This document shows positions 51,062 through 58,737 of a DNA stretch of 64,000 bases, piece by piece (within the stretch, counting starts at the first letter, position 1; every line of letters starts with the position of its first letter). This DNA comes from Bifidobacterium longum subsp. infantis ATCC 15697 = JCM 1222 = DSM 20088 (GTDB taxonomy: Bacteria; Actinomycetota; Actinomycetes; Actinomycetales; Bifidobacteriaceae), in NCBI RefSeq assembly GCF_000269965.1, contig NC_017219.1:2232001-2296000 (forward strand), written 5' to 3'. Under the pieces are notes generated by a model. That model was given only the letters and a program-made list of their open reading frames with translations. It made no database searches and was not told the origin of the DNA. A program made the position numbers and the translations under genes.

Positions 51062-51781
51062 TCAGCGCCGCGAGCGTCGAATCAGCATACCTGGCTGGAA
51101 GATGATGATCGATCGGCCGTCACGTGCGATCCATCCGCGGTTGGAAAAGTCCATCAACGCCTTGTTCACGGTCTCACGACTGGAGCCCACCAGTTGGGCC
51201 AGCTCCTCCTGAGTCAGGTCATGCGGCACTTTGAGACCCTGTTCCACCGGCTCGCCGAAACGTGAGCCCAAGTTGAGCAATATCTTGGCCAGACGCGCCG
51301 GCACATCCATGAATACCAAGTCGGAGATGCGTTCGTTGTTGCCGCGCTGGCGGTTGGCCATGACCTGCAACATGTCGATGGCCACACGCGGATGCTCATC
51401 AAGCCATGCGAACAGGGCATCATGCTCCAGCCAGACCACGCGCGTTCCATGGCTCATGGCCACTGCTGACGCGGTGCGCGGGCCACCATGGGGGTCGAAT
51501 ACCGGAATCTCGCCAAGCACTTCGCCCGGCGCGTGGATGGACAGCAGTTGCACGCGGTCATCGGAAGAAGTGCGAATCAGCTTGACGCGCCCCTGCTCCA
51601 GTAAATACATGCGCTGATCGGTATCGCCTTCGGAGAAGATATAGTCGCCCTTATCGAACGCCGCACGCTTCAAATGCGGCAACAGCTCCTCGGCTTCGGC
51701 TGGCGATACCTGCTTGAACAATGCCGTATGCAGCAGGATGTTCTCCTCGTCAGCAAAAGCGTTTGGCGTTTCCAAGCTCAT
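51062..51781 (-). CDS. Crp/Fnr-family transcriptional regulator (GlxR/CRP-like)
   Basis: Cyclic-nucleotide-binding-fold regulator of 239 aa. The N-terminal jelly roll contains AAFDKGDYIFSEGDTDQRMY and a phosphate-cassette-like region HAPGEVLGEIPVFDPHGGPR near residue 90. A long dimer helix follows (VAIDMLQVMANRQRGNNERI), then the winged helix-turn-helix LTQEELAQLVGSSRETVNKA. There is no N-terminal cysteine cluster, so it is not an oxygen-sensing Fnr. It resembles actinobacterial GlxR/Crp. Start placed at the ATG after AAGGATGG; TACAAT lies about 45 bases upstream, after the lipoate ligase stop. Longer starts overlap the upstream gene. Whether it binds cAMP cannot be told. Confidence 0.92.
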   Translation of the reverse strand: MSLETPNAFADEENILLHTALFKQVSPAEAEELLPHLKRAAFDKGDYIFSEGDTDQRMYLLEQGRVKLIRTSSDDRVQLLSIHAPGEVLGEIPVFDPHGGPRTASAVAMSHGTRVVWLEHDALFAWLDEHPRVAIDMLQVMANRQRGNNERISDLVFMDVPARLAKILLNLGSRFGEPVEQGLKVPHDLTQEELAQLVGSSRETVNKALMDFSNRGWIARDGRSIIIFQPGMLIRRSRR

Positions 51782-51855
51782 CGCACCATCCTTATCGATC
51801 GTCCCGTGCCTGACCTCGACTGTCATATTGTAACGCGCCCGTTCGGCGCGGACGC

Positions 51856-52941
51856 TCATGCGGAGAACCAGTCGATGAGGTGTTCGACGATCCGCGCCCG
51901 GCTGAGACCCGTCTGGCTTTTCATCGGGTCCACGCGTTTGACCGCTGATTTCACCGCTTTGTCTGACATCTTCTCGTGACTGGTGTTGAGCACACGGCTC
52001 ATCTTGGCCGCATCGATGTCATATGCCATGGTCACATGGTGCAGCACCGCGCCGCCTGAGCCTACGGGGAAGCGCCGCTGCGCCGCTCCCCCGATCTTGC
52101 CGTACTGCGAGGCGATATCATTGAGGCCCGTGAACCGCACATCCAAACCAAGTTCGCGCAGCGCTTCGACCAGCCACCAGTCACAGAGCCGGTAGGATTC
52201 TTCGATGCTTACGCCCTGAACGAAATCGAGCGGTGCATACAGAGAATAGGTAATGGTGTTGCCCGGTTCGATAAACATCGCTCCGCCACCCGTGCAACGG
52301 CGTACCACGTCGAAGCCGAGCTGCTTGGCAATGTCCAGATTCACCTCGTCCTGGGCCGATTGGAAACGGCCGATGACCACAGCCGGGCCCACCCACTCCC
52401 ATAATCGGATGGTCGGCTGTCGTGTTCCTGCTGCGACTTCACGCGCCCAGGTCTCGTCAATGGCCATTTGTTCGTCCGGAGTACGCGGATGGTCGTGGAT
52501 CACGGTGAGTTGAGGCTTGAGGGCGTTCCAACGCTCCCGGTATTCAGAGCTTTTGTCGGACTGTTTGGTTTGTGTATTGATGGATGCTGGGATGTTCGGC
52601 GCATCGGGGCTGACCACCCCCACCCGCTGCGCGGGAGCCCCCGCCAGCGGGGGCAAGTTGCTGCTTACGGCTCGGCTGTATGCGGTTTTGATGGCAACTT
52701 CATCGGTGCCGATAATTCGGCAACTTGGATGAGCGTCCAATACGGACCGCAATGAATCATCGCTAATTAGCGCTTGTTCCAGGTCATGTAACAAAGCATG
52801 AGATTCGGCATCCGAAACTGATTCAATAAAGAAATCACCACTGATATGGCATGACTGTGCGGTGCCGTCATCATCGACGGATACGGTCACGGCGACTAGT
52901 TTGCCGCCAACGGTTTTGCATTCCCCATGTCGTATTTGCAT
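51856..52941 (-). CDS. lplA: Lipoate-protein ligase family protein with N-terminal accessory domain
   Basis: Lipoyl ligase of 361 aa. The N-terminal 85 residues (HGECKTVGGKLVAVTVSVDD, HISGDFFIESVSD) resemble the accessory domain that in E. coli LplA lies at the C-terminus, so the domain order is reversed. The catalytic domain follows a 70-residue linker: VVRRCTGGGAMFIEPGNTIT (lipoyl-AMP site), then YGKIGGAAQRRFPVGSGGAV with the Lys of the KxxG motif. A palindromic GC-rich segment lies in the linker coding DNA. Start chosen at ATG with TATACT seven bases upstream, a leaderless pattern; a longer GTG frame runs through a repeat element into leuB and is rejected. Its probable acceptor in this window is GcvH. 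Confidence 0.88.
   Translation of the reverse strand: MQIRHGECKTVGGKLVAVTVSVDDDGTAQSCHISGDFFIESVSDAESHALLHDLEQALISDDSLRSVLDAHPSCRIIGTDEVAIKTAYSRAVSSNLPPLAGAPAQRVGVVSPDAPNIPASINTQTKQSDKSSEYRERWNALKPQLTVIHDHPRTPDEQMAIDETWAREVAAGTRQPTIRLWEWVGPAVVIGRFQSAQDEVNLDIAKQLGFDVVRRCTGGGAMFIEPGNTITYSLYAPLDFVQGVSIEESYRLCDWWLVEALRELGLDVRFTGLNDIASQYGKIGGAAQRRFPVGSGGAVLHHVTMAYDIDAAKMSRVLNTSHEKMSDKAVKSAVKRVDPMKSQTGLSRARIVEHLIDWFSA
52623..52654. repeat. Palindromic repeat inside the lplA coding sequence
   Basis: CCCGC-TGC-GCGGG and GCCCCCGC-CA-GCGGGGGC stand side by side in the linker-coding part of lplA, encoding LPPLAGAPAQRVG. The paired-hairpin layout is like the intergenic CTCCCCT repeats, as if one had been inserted in frame. 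Confidence 0.55.
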
Positions 52942-52965
52942 GCAACTCAGTATAGAGAGTTTTCT

Positions 52966-52987
52966 GGCTCCCCTCTGAAGGGGAGCC
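52966..52987. repeat. CTCCCCT-type hairpin between leuB and lplA
   Basis: GGCTCCCCT-CTGA-AGGGGAGCC, a 9-bp perfect stem, ten bases after the leuB stop on the minus strand and just upstream of the lplA promoter. It may act as the leuB terminator although no U-run follows. Confidence 0.7.
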
Positions 52988-52997
52988 AAGTTTGAGG

Positions 52998-54029
52998 TCA
53001 CATGCGGGCCAGAATGTCCTTGCCGACCTGGTCGGTGGAGCGCACGGTGGAGCCGAGCTCCTCGATGTCCGCTTCGACGGCGGTGTGAATCTTCTTGGCC
53101 GCATCATCAAAGCCGAGATGCTCGAGCAGCATGGCGGCGGAGAGGATGGCGGCGGTCGGGTTGGCCTTGTTCTGACCGGCGATGTCCGGAGCGGAACCGT
53201 GAATCGGCTCGAACATGGACGGGAACTCGTCGGAGGCGTTGATGCAGCCGGAGGCGGAGTAGCCCACGCCGCCCACCACGGAGCCGGCCTCATCGGTCAG
53301 AATGTCGCCGAAGAGGTTGTCGGTGAGAATCACATCGAAACGGCTCGGGTCGGAGACCAGGAAGATGGTGGCCGCATCGATGTGCTGGTAGTCGTGGGTG
53401 ACCTCAGGGTATTCCTCGCCGACCTTGTCGACGATGCGCTGCCACATATCACCGGCGTTGACGAGCACGTTCTTCTTGTGCACCAGGGTGACGTGCTTCT
53501 TGCGCTTCATAGCAAGCTTGAAGGCGTAACGCACCACACGCTCCACACCGTATGCGGTGTTGATGGACACCTCGGTGGCCACCTCCTGCGGGGTGTTGCG
53601 GCGCACCGCGCCGCCGGCACCGCAGTACAGACCTTCGGTGCCTTCACGCACCACCACGAAGTCGATGTCGCCGGGGTTGGCGAGCGGCGAGGTGACGCCC
53701 TTGTACAGCTTGGAGGGGCGCAGGTTCACGTACTGGTCGAGGTCGAAGCGCAGCTTCAGCAGCAGGCCGCGTTCCAGAATGCCGGCCTTGATACGCGGAT
53801 CGCCCACGGCACCGAGCAGAATCGCGTCGTTGGCCTTGATGCGCCCCTCTTCGTCCTCGGGCAGGATCGCACCATCGCGCAGATAGCGCTCGGCACCCAA
53901 GTCGAAGTTCTCATACTCGAAGTCAGCTACGCCTTCAGCGGCCTTTTCCAAAGCCTTCTGAGCCCACGGAGTGACTTCCTTGCCAATACCGTCGCCGGGA
54001 ATAACGGCGATTTTATATGTCTTTGCCAT
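52998..54029 (-). CDS. leuB: 3-isopropylmalate dehydrogenase
   Basis: Leucine biosynthesis enzyme, 343 aa, that oxidises and decarboxylates 3-isopropylmalate with NAD. Family blocks: [20 protein letters not shown] at the N-terminus, [41 protein letters not shown] and [19 protein letters not shown] (metal-binding Asp residues), then [20 protein letters not shown]. The sequence is of the actinobacterial LeuB type. It stands without other leu genes in view. No good ribosome site precedes the ATG. The 204-bp upstream gap holds the inverted TTCATTAGGTC array, so that array may influence its promoter region. Confidence 0.97.
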   Translation of the reverse strand: MAKTYKIAVIPGDGIGKEVTPWAQKALEKAAEGVADFEYENFDLGAERYLRDGAILPEDEEGRIKANDAILLGAVGDPRIKAGILERGLLLKLRFDLDQYVNLRPSKLYKGVTSPLANPGDIDFVVVREGTEGLYCGAGGAVRRNTPQEVATEVSINTAYGVERVVRYAFKLAMKRKKHVTLVHKKNVLVNAGDMWQRIVDKVGEEYPEVTHDYQHIDAATIFLVSDPSRFDVILTDNLFGDILTDEAGSVVGGVGYSASGCINASDEFPSMFEPIHGSAPDIAGQNKANPTAAILSAAMLLEHLGFDDAAKKIHTAVEADIEELGSTVRSTDQVGKDILARM

Positions 54030-54117
54030 AGTTCAAGGAGCCTACTCGCGCGACCCCCTGCCGGCCCGAACCCGCTCAGCTAGTGGACACAACCAACATG
54101 CGTATCGTGTCGAGACA

Positions 54118-54240
54118 TTCATTAGGTCATTTTAGTGTTCATTAGGTCGGTGTGGGTTCATTTCAGGGACTGAAATGGCGGCATTTCAGTCTCACATAGA
54201 AGAGGACACCGACCTAATGAACGACAGAATGACCTAATGA
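54118..54240. repeat. Inverted array of TTCATTAGGTC, period 20, between oligopeptidase B and leuB
   Basis: TTCATTAGGTC occurs at 54118 and 54138, and inverted copies at 54211 and 54231 (the last with one terminal mismatch); both steps are 20 bp. The arms pair over about 35 bases. The centre holds a perfect hairpin GACTGAAAT-GGCGGC-ATTTCAGTC (54168-54191). The right arm runs across the stop codon of the oligopeptidase gene. Confidence 0.9.
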
Positions 54241-56750
54241 GCGAGCCCCATCACATCCATGCACCAAGCGTTCTCATAGGAAACCTCTTCCCATTGCTTG
54301 TAACGCCCGGATAGACCGCCGTGACCGGCCTCGACCTCAATCTTGGCCACCGCGTCCACGCCGGCGGACTGCAGACGGGCCAGCCATTTGAGCGGCTCGA
54401 CGTACAGCACGCGGGTGTCGTTCATCGAGGTGGTAATGAAGATTCTCGGGAATTGCGCGGCGGCGAGCGCGCCGGTGGCAGCCCCATCAGCACTGCCGCC
54501 ACCGGCAGCCTCGTCGTCGCCGCCCTCGAGCACGGTGACCGGCACATTCTCGTATGGCGTGTACGACTTCATGTACTGATACACCTCAGGGTCATGCAAC
54601 GGGTCTCCCCATTCGTCCCATTCGGTGACGGTCAACGGCAAGTCCGGGTCAAGAATGGAGGTCAACGCGTCCACGAACGGCACATCCGCCTCAATACCGG
54701 CGTAGCATTCGGGCGCCATATTGGCAATCGCGCCCATCAGCAGGCCGCCAGCGGATCCGCCGTTGGCCACGGTGCGCCAAGCATCAGCCAAATGCGCCTT
54801 CTGCAGCGCGCGTGTGGCGTCCACGAAGTCCTCAAAGGAATGCTTCTTGTTCAGTCTGCGCCCCTGTTCATACCAGGCACGTCCCATTTCGCCGCCGCCA
54901 CGAATATGCGGCACGGCGTACAGCACACCGCGATCCAACATGCTCAGACGAGAGACCGAGAACCCCGGATCGGAGGAAATCTCGTATGCACCATATCCGG
55001 TAATGAACATCGGCGAATCCTGCGCCGGGCAATCGCGGTGCCAGACGAGGGAAACAGGAATGCGTTCGCCGTCGCGCGCGGTAATCCACACACGGCGTTC
55101 CATGTAATCGCGTGGATTGAAGTTGCCCAACACGGTGGCTCGCTTCAGCAGCGTATCTTCACCGGTGGCGGGATCGATTTCGTGCAGCTCGCCCGGGCGG
55201 GTGTAGCTGGCGAACGAGTAGCGCATGCGCGGCGCCTCATACGATGGGTTGCCGCCGACGCCGATGGTGTACAAGCGCCGGGTCTCACCGGGCAGGTGGT
55301 CGTCGCTGGCACCATCGGAAGATGACGTGTGATCCGTGGGGGCCTCATCTTCGGTCCACAAGATTTCGCCATGATCGCCGGTGAAGCCTTCGCGATCGGC
55401 GGCAACCATGTCCCAGTCGTCCTCCAGGGCAGGCGGCAGCAGTTCCGTAAACCGCCACGGCCGTCCGGCCAGGAAGTCGGCGGCAGCCGCGCTCTTGGTC
55501 ATGTATGCCACGTGCGGCTGGCCGTCGGCACGGTAGCTCAGGGACACAAAGTTGCGATGCAACGCGATGCCTTCGATGCCCAGACCGTGGGCACCCTGCA
55601 ATATCGCCGGATTGGCGGCGTTGAAGTATGCCTCGGTAATCGGCTTATCCGGCTCACCATGTTCACAGCCGTACGGCGACCCGGCGGCAATGCACACGCC
55701 TTCGCCGAGCCGGTACGGCGGCTCATGGCCACGCATGTCAATGACGTCGATTTCGAAATTCGGATTGGCGGCGTTGTGATAGACCACGGCGAGTGGCACA
55801 TCCGCACCGTTCTCCCCCACGCCTTCAAAACAGGCAAAGCTCACATCATATTCAATATCGTTCTGACGTGGAATGAAGGCTTGGAATTCGCCTTCAGGCG
55901 TGGCCACCGGCAGCATCAGCACTTCGGTGGTGGTTTTGGAACCGGTGCCGATCACGATATTGCGCTCATCAAAACTGATGCCGACGCCCACCCAGAACCG
56001 TTCATCGGTTTCTCGGTACACGCACACATCCGATTCGACCGCCGTGCCAACACGATGCCGCCACACGGCGAGCGGCCGCCAGGAATCGTCCAATTCCACC
56101 CAGAACACCCATTGGCCGTCCGGCGTGAAGCATGCGCTGCCAATGCCGGTGAACTGTTCGGGCAGTTCGCTGACCGGCTCCCCGGTCTCCAGCCCGGCAA
56201 GGTCGCGAATGCGGAAATCATATCGTTCGTCTCCCGCAACATCCACGCCGTACAGCATCCAACGGCCGTCCTTGCTCAGATCCAAGCCGCCGAGCCGGAA
56301 GAAGTCATGCCCCTCGGATTCCTTGTTCGCATCAAAAACGACCTGTTCACCGGGCATGGAGCCGGGCGCGCCTTGCGGATCCACGACCGGCGGGTCCCAG
56401 TCATCGGCATCGCACACGGGGATGCGGCATTGCACGCCATACTGTTTGCCCTGCTGCGTGCGGGTGAAGTACCAGTAATCATTGACGCGCGTGGGAACCG
56501 ACATATCGGTCTCTTCCACATGCGATTTCAGCTCTTCAAACAACGTATGCCGGAAATCCGCCAGATGCGCCATGCGACGCTCGCAGTACTGGTTTTCGGC
56601 AGCTACGTAGCTGCGCACATCATCGGAGTCTTTGTCTCGCATCCACTCGTAATCGTCTTCGAAAACGTCACCGTGGAATTCGCGGCGCTTCGGCTCGCGT
56701 TTGGCATAAGGCGGCATCGCGGCCGCGGCGTTTGTGCTCTCGTCAGTCAT
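54234..56750 (-). CDS. ptrB: Oligopeptidase B-like prolyl oligopeptidase family serine peptidase
   Basis: Cytoplasmic S9-family peptidase, 838 aa, that cleaves short peptides, usually after basic residues. The N-terminal region (EDDYEWMRDKDSDDVRSYVA, AENQYCERRM) and propeller repeats are followed by the alpha/beta hydrolase domain: RVWITARDGERIPVSLVWHR, VPHIRGGGEMGRAWYEQGRR, the nucleophile elbow NGGSAGGLLMGAIAN, DVPFVDALTSILDPDLPLT and the catalytic-His segment EAGHGGLSGRYKQWEE. An Ala/Gly-rich insert (DDEAAGGGSADGAATGALAA) interrupts the hydrolase domain near residue 745. TATAAT lies eight bases before the ATG with no ribosome site, pointing to a leaderless transcript. The stop codon lies inside an inverted repeat array. 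Confidence 0.93.
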   Translation of the reverse strand: MTDESTNAAAAMPPYAKREPKRREFHGDVFEDDYEWMRDKDSDDVRSYVAAENQYCERRMAHLADFRHTLFEELKSHVEETDMSVPTRVNDYWYFTRTQQGKQYGVQCRIPVCDADDWDPPVVDPQGAPGSMPGEQVVFDANKESEGHDFFRLGGLDLSKDGRWMLYGVDVAGDERYDFRIRDLAGLETGEPVSELPEQFTGIGSACFTPDGQWVFWVELDDSWRPLAVWRHRVGTAVESDVCVYRETDERFWVGVGISFDERNIVIGTGSKTTTEVLMLPVATPEGEFQAFIPRQNDIEYDVSFACFEGVGENGADVPLAVVYHNAANPNFEIDVIDMRGHEPPYRLGEGVCIAAGSPYGCEHGEPDKPITEAYFNAANPAILQGAHGLGIEGIALHRNFVSLSYRADGQPHVAYMTKSAAAADFLAGRPWRFTELLPPALEDDWDMVAADREGFTGDHGEILWTEDEAPTDHTSSSDGASDDHLPGETRRLYTIGVGGNPSYEAPRMRYSFASYTRPGELHEIDPATGEDTLLKRATVLGNFNPRDYMERRVWITARDGERIPVSLVWHRDCPAQDSPMFITGYGAYEISSDPGFSVSRLSMLDRGVLYAVPHIRGGGEMGRAWYEQGRRLNKKHSFEDFVDATRALQKAHLADAWRTVANGGSAGGLLMGAIANMAPECYAGIEADVPFVDALTSILDPDLPLTVTEWDEWGDPLHDPEVYQYMKSYTPYENVPVTVLEGGDDEAAGGGSADGAATGALAAAQFPRIFITTSMNDTRVLYVEPLKWLARLQSAGVDAVAKIEVEAGHGGLSGRYKQWEEVSYENAWCMDVMGLAH

Positions 56751-56810
56751 ACCACGCGATTATAGGCGAGGCACCACACCGGGACGCATTCGGCGTTCAT
56801 CACGCCGCGC

Positions 56811-58142
56811 TTATCGCAACACCGTCTTCAGATACGGCAGCATGGTCTTCAGAATGTTCGAGCCGGTGGTGCCGGTGAATACTGGTACATCGGTTACCGG
56901 AGTCGGCTGGGTCGAGGTGAGCCCCGTCACCGACGCCAATCCGGTTGATTCGCGCGGGCTCAACTCACGAATGACGATAGCCAGTACACGTCCGGGATAT
57001 CTGCGGGCGATGGTGGCGTACGTGGTCGGGTCCTTCTGCCCGTCATCGCCCACCAGAATGAACTTCATGTCCGGGAAGTCGGCCATAAGTTGTTCAGCAA
57101 ACTCAAGTTTGTGCTGGGGGCCGGTGGGCACGAAGGTCTTGGGCCTCGGGTCGAGGTCGCGCAGCAGCAGCGGGCCTTCGGGAAAACCATGGTCAGTGAT
57201 GAAGTTGCGAATCGAACTCTCCACATTCCAAGGCGATGTCGAAAGATAGAAGAACGGTGCGCCGGGGAACAAGTCGGCGATGCGGGTGAACAGCACGCTC
57301 ATGCCCGGCACGGAGGCTTTCTTCTTGGGGTCGAGGAACAGCAGGTTGTACGCGGCCTTCCATGGCACCGGGGCCTGCGTGATCATGATGGTGTCGTCCA
57401 CATCGGAGATGATGCCGACTTTGGCACTGGCGGGGATGGTGTACAGGTTGGCGCTCACGGGTTTGCGGTTGGCCACGCTGTAGGAGACGCGATGGATGCC
57501 GGGCACCAGACGATGCTCGGCCACGAGGTCGAGGTATCCGGCGGAATCGGAGATGGCGTATTCGCTGCCGAGATCGCGCGTGCGGTCCACCTTGTCATAG
57601 ACCTCGGAGACACCGATCTGCACGGTGTTCAGCGGCATGTCATCAATGCTGGCCTGCACGTGGGTGCGCGGCGCGGGCACGGCAAGCATGCCGCGGATGC
57701 CGCGGATCAGTTCGCCGGATTGCGCATGCTTGGGGGCGTATACCGTGCGGCAGATCAGGCGCGAGTAATCGCCGGTGCCATAACCCACATAGGGTTCCAC
57801 TCGCGGATACCAGCCCCATTGGCGCACCACCTGAGTGGAGATGTGTGACCATACGCCGAACACGCGGGTGATGGCACGACGTATGAATCGGGTGATCGGC
57901 GGCTTGACCTCGATGCGCTCATGCTTGGAGGGGGTGTCGAACGTCGTGGCAGCCTTGCGTGCGGGAATCGGCACGGTGGGCATGTCATCGGAATGTTCAG
58001 CATTGCTGGCATTGTCGGCGCCATTGGCGGATGCCTTGACGTCAGAGACTGGCGCAGTGGCGGACAGCGCTGCATTGCGAGCAGCAGCATCCCAAGGCAG
58101 TCGCTTGCCTGCCGCCTCAAAATCCTCGCGTGGGCTTCTCAT
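56811..58142 (-). CDS. App1-like phosphatidate phosphatase domain protein (DUF2183)
   Basis: HAD-like phosphatase-domain protein of 443 aa. The central motif VGIISDVDDTIMITQAPVPW (DxDDT nucleophile) near residue 250, FFYLSTSPWN (motif II Ser), PEGPLLLRDLDPRPKTFV and the C-terminal FILVGDDGQKDPTTYATIAR match App1/DUF2183 proteins, which in yeast dephosphorylate phosphatidic acid. An N-terminal domain of about 240 residues has beta-rich segments. The bacterial role is not known; membrane lipid turnover is inferred. TATATT lies seven bases before the chosen ATG, so the mRNA is probably leaderless; a TTG upstream overlaps the box. Confidence 0.9.
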   Translation of the reverse strand: MRSPREDFEAAGKRLPWDAAARNAALSATAPVSDVKASANGADNASNAEHSDDMPTVPIPARKAATTFDTPSKHERIEVKPPITRFIRRAITRVFGVWSHISTQVVRQWGWYPRVEPYVGYGTGDYSRLICRTVYAPKHAQSGELIRGIRGMLAVPAPRTHVQASIDDMPLNTVQIGVSEVYDKVDRTRDLGSEYAISDSAGYLDLVAEHRLVPGIHRVSYSVANRKPVSANLYTIPASAKVGIISDVDDTIMITQAPVPWKAAYNLLFLDPKKKASVPGMSVLFTRIADLFPGAPFFYLSTSPWNVESSIRNFITDHGFPEGPLLLRDLDPRPKTFVPTGPQHKLEFAEQLMADFPDMKFILVGDDGQKDPTTYATIARRYPGRVLAIVIRELSPRESTGLASVTGLTSTQPTPVTDVPVFTGTTGSNILKTMLPYLKTVLR

Positions 58143-58176
58143 AGACACCAATATAGGCCATACACCTCATTTTCTT

Positions 58177-58288
58177 GGCTCCCCTCTCTGAGGGGAGCTG
58201 TCGCCATGGGCGACTGAGGGGAGTCCCCAACATATGGAAACTCCCCTCAGTCCGCTTCATAGCCAGCTCCCCTCAGGGGGGGGGAGCC
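58177..58288. repeat. Compound CTCCCCT-type palindromic repeats between gcvH and the App1-like gene
   Basis: A 58177-58198 hairpin (GGCTCCCCTC and GAGGGGAGC), a GTCGCC-ATG-GGCGAC stem, then a 12-bp inverted pair ACTGAGGGGAGT / ACTCCCCTCAGT (58213-58251), and a last copy AGCTCCCCTCA followed by nine G (58276-58284). It is the largest member of the family in the window. Confidence 0.75.
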
Positions 58289-58298
58289 ATGGGTAGAA

Positions 58299-58712
58299 CT
58301 ACCGCACGACATTCGCGTATTCGTCGGCGCTCAGCAGCTCCGGCTCATCGTCGTCAAGCTCGACCTTCAGCAGCCAGCCTTCGCCGTACGGATCGCCGTT
58401 GACCACGGACGGGTCGTCCGCCACGTCACGGTTCACATACTTGACCGTACCCGCCACGGGGCTGATCAACGGCTGGACGGCCTTGGAGGATTCAAGCTCC
58501 ACGATCTCGTCGCCGGCCTCCACACGGGCGCCAGGCTCAGGCAGATCCACGAACACAAGTTCGCCAAGCTGGTCGGCGGCGTATTCGGTGATGCCGATGA
58601 TTGCGGGGTCGACCGAACGGTCCACCCACGCATGCTCCTCGGAGTATTCGAGATGGTCGGGAATGTCGAGGTTCAGCGGCTGTTCGTTTTCGTTGTCATC
58701 ACTCATAGTCAT
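58299..58712 (-). CDS. gcvH: Glycine cleavage H-like lipoyl carrier protein
   Basis: Lipoyl-domain protein of 137 aa. It has the H-protein layout: LEYSEEHAWVD at the start, GITEYAADQLGELVFVDLPE, the lipoylation hairpin VELESSKAVQPLISPVAGTV with Lys77, and the C-terminal GWLLKVELDD. No gcvP, gcvT or lpd gene is nearby. The window also encodes a lipoate ligase that could charge it. TAGGTT is six bases before the ATG, so the message is likely leaderless. NudC lies 25 bases upstream on the same strand, yet this gene seems to have its own promoter. Its partner is uncertain. Confidence 0.93.
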   Translation of the reverse strand: MTMSDDNENEQPLNLDIPDHLEYSEEHAWVDRSVDPAIIGITEYAADQLGELVFVDLPEPGARVEAGDEIVELESSKAVQPLISPVAGTVKYVNRDVADDPSVVNGDPYGEGWLLKVELDDDEPELLSADEYANVVR

Positions 58713-58737
58713 AAGCCTAACCTATCTTCGCGGTCCG

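Noticed and set aside
52942..53001. Upstream GTG start extending lplA to the leuB stop
   Set aside because: The extension is encoded by a palindromic repeat, whereas the ATG at 52941 has a TATACT box seven bases upstream.
54321..56765. Plus-strand frames of 334 and 478 codons opposite ptrB
   Set aside because: They complement the oligopeptidase gene and show no domain motifs.
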